Part shown: positions 62,248 to 64,000 of the stretch, piece by piece | Position numbering within the stretch: position 1 is the stretch's first letter | Layout of the letters: each line of letters opens with the position of its first letter | Assembly: GCF_000803645.1 (NCBI RefSeq) | Contig: NZ_CP009122.1 | Location: 1,154,501-1,218,500 of the forward strand | Length of the DNA: 64,000 nucleotides | Reading direction: 5' to 3' | Source: Sphingopyxis fribergensis | GTDB lineage: Bacteria > Pseudomonadota > Alphaproteobacteria > Sphingomonadales > Sphingomonadaceae | Made by a program: the position numbers and the translations under genes | The notes under the pieces: model-generated | What the model was told of the DNA's origin: nothing | Seen by the model: the letters and a program-made list of their open reading frames with translations, nothing else | The model's database searches: none

Positions 62248-63506
62248 GGATGATGACAAGCCTGATCGCGCTGGCGATCGCAACGCCCGCGGCGGCGCAG
62301 ACGCTCGCGGTGACCCATGCCGAAGCCTGGACGATGGAAGGCGCCGAGCCCGTCAAGGATGCGACGATTATCATAGAGAATGGCCGGATCGTATCGGTGG
62401 ACGCGGCAGGCGGCGTTCCGTCGGGCGCGACGGTGATCGATGCGGGTGGCAAGCCGGTAACCCCGGGGCTGGTCAATGGTGCGACGCAGATCGGACTGGT
62501 CGAAGTGTCGGGGTCGCCCGACACGCGCGACGACGCCTCGACCGACGAACGGGCACCCGGCTATGATCCGAGCCGCGCGCTCAACGGCAATTCGACGCTG
62601 GTCAGCCTCGCGCGTGCCGACGGCATCACGCGCGCGCTGATCTATCCGTCGCCGTCGCGCCACGCGCCGATGAGCGGCGAGCCGGTCTTCGCGCGGCTTC
62701 GCGACGGCGTCGATATTCTCGATCGCGGCGGCGTTGCCCTTTATGCGGTGATCGGCGGCGGGGCGTGGGAACGGCTTGGCGCGCGCGCGCAGCAATGGAC
62801 TGCGCTGCGCAAGCTGTTGGGTGATACGAAACGCGGCATGGCTGCGCCGGCCGAGACGAATAAGAAAAAGCACAAGCGCGGCGGCGGTCCCCCCGGTGAC
62901 CCGCTTGGTGGTCCCGACGACACGATCCGCGATGTCGTCGCGGGCAGGCTGCCGCTTGCGATCCAGACGCACCGCGAATCCGATATCCGCCAAGCCGCGG
63001 CACTCGCGTCGGACCTCGGGATCAAGGTGATTATCGTCGGCGGCACCGAGGCATGGCGCGCGGCGGATGCGCTCGCGGCGGCAAAGGTCGCCGTTGTGCT
63101 CGACCCGCAGGTCAATCTGCCGTTCAATTTCGACCAGCTCGGCGCACGGCAGGACAATGCCGCGATCCTGACCAGGGCGGGGGTGCAGGTCGCGATCGGG
63201 CAGGCGGGCGGCGCGATCCATGCGAATTACAATGCGGGCATGGCCTTGCGCGAAGGCGCGGGCATCGCGGTGGCGAACGGGCTGCCATATGTCGAGGCGC
63301 TGCGCGCGGTGACGGTGAACCCGCTCGCGATATGGGGTCGCGGCGGCGGTACGCTGGCGCCCGGCGCCGATGCGGACCTCGTCGTGTGGGACGGCGATCC
63401 GCTCGAACCCTCGACCAACGCCATGAACGTAATCGTCGAAGGGCGGCCGGTGTCGAACCGGTCGCGGCAGGACCTGCTCGCCGAACGCTACAAGGATGCG
63501 CGCTGA
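62244..63506 (+). CDS. exported amidohydrolase-fold protein lacking the HxH metal motif
   Basis: A 420-residue protein with signal peptide (MRMMTSLIALAIATPAAAQ) and amidohydrolase-type ends (VIDAGGKPVTPGLVNG, then VTVNPLAIWGRGGGTLAPG). At the place of the HxH motif it reads NGATQ (residues 78-82), so two canonical metal His are absent; other His remain (QTHRESD, IHANYNAG). A basic Gly/Pro-rich insert (KKKHKRGGGPPGDP) is seen near residue 215. It is coupled to the intact amidohydrolase by an ATGA overlap and may be a non-catalytic or differently metallated partner subunit. Confidence 0.88.
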   Translation: MRMMTSLIALAIATPAAAQTLAVTHAEAWTMEGAEPVKDATIIIENGRIVSVDAAGGVPSGATVIDAGGKPVTPGLVNGATQIGLVEVSGSPDTRDDASTDERAPGYDPSRALNGNSTLVSLARADGITRALIYPSPSRHAPMSGEPVFARLRDGVDILDRGGVALYAVIGGGAWERLGARAQQWTALRKLLGDTKRGMAAPAETNKKKHKRGGGPPGDPLGGPDDTIRDVVAGRLPLAIQTHRESDIRQAAALASDLGIKVIIVGGTEAWRAADALAAAKVAVVLDPQVNLPFNFDQLGARQDNAAILTRAGVQVAIGQAGGAIHANYNAGMALREGAGIAVANGLPYVEALRAVTVNPLAIWGRGGGTLAPGADADLVVWDGDPLEPSTNAMNVIVEGRPVSNRSRQDLLAERYKDAR

Positions 63507-63565
63507 GACGCGGCACCGATTGACTCAACAGATCGGCGTCCAGCGCCGGCATCGCGGAGAGAAGA

Positions 63566-64000
63566 ATGACCCAGATTCCTGGAATGATCGGCGTGCCCGC
63601 AGACGGGGACGCGCCCCTCGACACTCGTCCGGCGATCCGGCTCGAACTCGACCGCAAGACCCGTGCCCGCGCCGCGATCGCGGGTTCGGCGGGCAACCTC
63701 ATCGAATGGTATGATTTCTACGCCTATGCCTACACCGCGCTCTACTTCGCTTCGGCCTTTTTTCCCGAGGGTGATCGCACCGCGCAGCTGTTGAACGTCG
63801 CCGCCGTCTATGCCGCGGGCTTCCTGATCCGCCCGCTCGGCGGCTGGTATTTCGGCCGCTTTGCCGACCGCCGCGGTCGTCGCGCGGCGATGATCGCGTC
63901 GGTGCTGTTGATGGGTGCGGGGTCGTTGCTCGTCGCGATCCTGCCGACCTATGCGACGATCGGCGCTGCGGCCCCGGCGCTGTTGCTCGTGGCGCGGTTG
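63566..64000 (+). CDS. MFS transporter of the metabolite:H+ symporter (MHS) family, 3' end missing
   Basis: Inner-membrane transporter cut by the window end after 145 residues. The visible part has the MHS/KgtP signature: AIAGSAGNLIEWYDFYAYAY, then AAVYAAGFLIRPLGGWYFGRFADRRGRRAAM, and first TM helices. A GAGAGAAG ribosome site precedes ATG 63566. It is 59 bp after the amidohydrolase pair and likely imports the product of those exported hydrolases. Confidence 0.9.
   Translation, partial: MTQIPGMIGVPADGDAPLDTRPAIRLELDRKTRARAAIAGSAGNLIEWYDFYAYAYTALYFASAFFPEGDRTAQLLNVAAVYAAGFLIRPLGGWYFGRFADRRGRRAAMIASVLLMGAGSLLVAILPTYATIGAAAPALLLVARL

Overview
The window is GC-rich, densely packed DNA from an alphaproteobacterium, most likely a Sphingomonadaceae member close to Sphingopyxis or Sphingomonas. 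This rests on protein style, the fabF-mltG order, FixLJ/FnrL control of a ccoNOQP-GHIS locus, and a TonB/MocR/amidohydrolase catabolic locus. Assignment is by recognition only; no search was run. No prophage, insertion sequence, integrase or CRISPR array is visible.

Layout. 1-4.2 kb: housekeeping genes (3' end of fabF, mltG, an alpha/beta hydrolase, a Prx5-type peroxiredoxin, a 2H phosphoesterase) and an elongator-type tRNA-Met(CAU). 4.3-7.5 kb: an AT-richer scar, then a leftward arsenic operon arsR-arsC-acr3-arsH with a truncated alcohol dehydrogenase at its edge. 7.5-25 kb: a stress and low-oxygen region with a GNAT enzyme, membrane proteins, a zinc alcohol dehydrogenase, a beta-CASP RNase-like protein, a broken L,D-transpeptidase, a frameshifted BON-domain gene, four tandem-domain universal stress proteins, a K+ channel, a candidate small RNA, a receiver protein, fixL (heme PAS kinase), fixJ, a lone LuxR-type HTH protein, DksA-like and DUF465-like proteins, and an FNR-type [4Fe-4S] regulator. 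25.3-35.9 kb: ompW, the complete cbb3 oxidase set ccoNOQP-ccoGHIS followed by a small exported Cys-rich protein, then hemN and a truncated hemA (ALA synthase). Good FNR boxes lie between ompW and ccoN and before hemN. 35.9-38.7 kb: an unlisted 27-residue membrane protein, an OmpR/HK pair and a LuxR regulator. 39-49 kb: a 2248-residue animal-type heme peroxidase with RTX repeats and its type I secretion ATPase and membrane-fusion protein. 49.6-53.9 kb: a small exported protein, two porin-like proteins and a PepSY membrane protein. 54-64 kb: a TonB receptor, amidohydrolases, a MocR regulator, a PaiB-like protein and an MHS-type MFS transporter cut by the window end.

How it works together. FixL has the heme-ligand His and the surrounding residues of true oxygen-sensing FixL, and the FNR protein has four cluster Cys. 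Low oxygen should therefore act through FixLJ to FnrL and on to cbb3 oxidase, its assembly genes and anaerobic heme synthesis. A recurring TCCGTA/TACGTA element stands before two stress-protein genes, fixL, the fnr gene, the lone HTH gene, the broken L,D-transpeptidase and, more weakly, the secreted peroxidase. It may mark a FixJ-type regulon. In the right part, paired GGwCC sites about 35 bp apart lie before the PepSY, TonB-receptor and amidohydrolase transcription units and around the MocR gene, suggesting one MocR regulon.

The most unusual items are this promoter family and the two-hairpin RNA candidate inside the stress cluster, the MocR dual-site operators, the RTX heme peroxidase with an Ala-rich helical insert, the small proteins in or near the oxidase locus, the frameshifted BON and L,D-transpeptidase genes, and an amidohydrolase lacking the metal-binding HxH motif.
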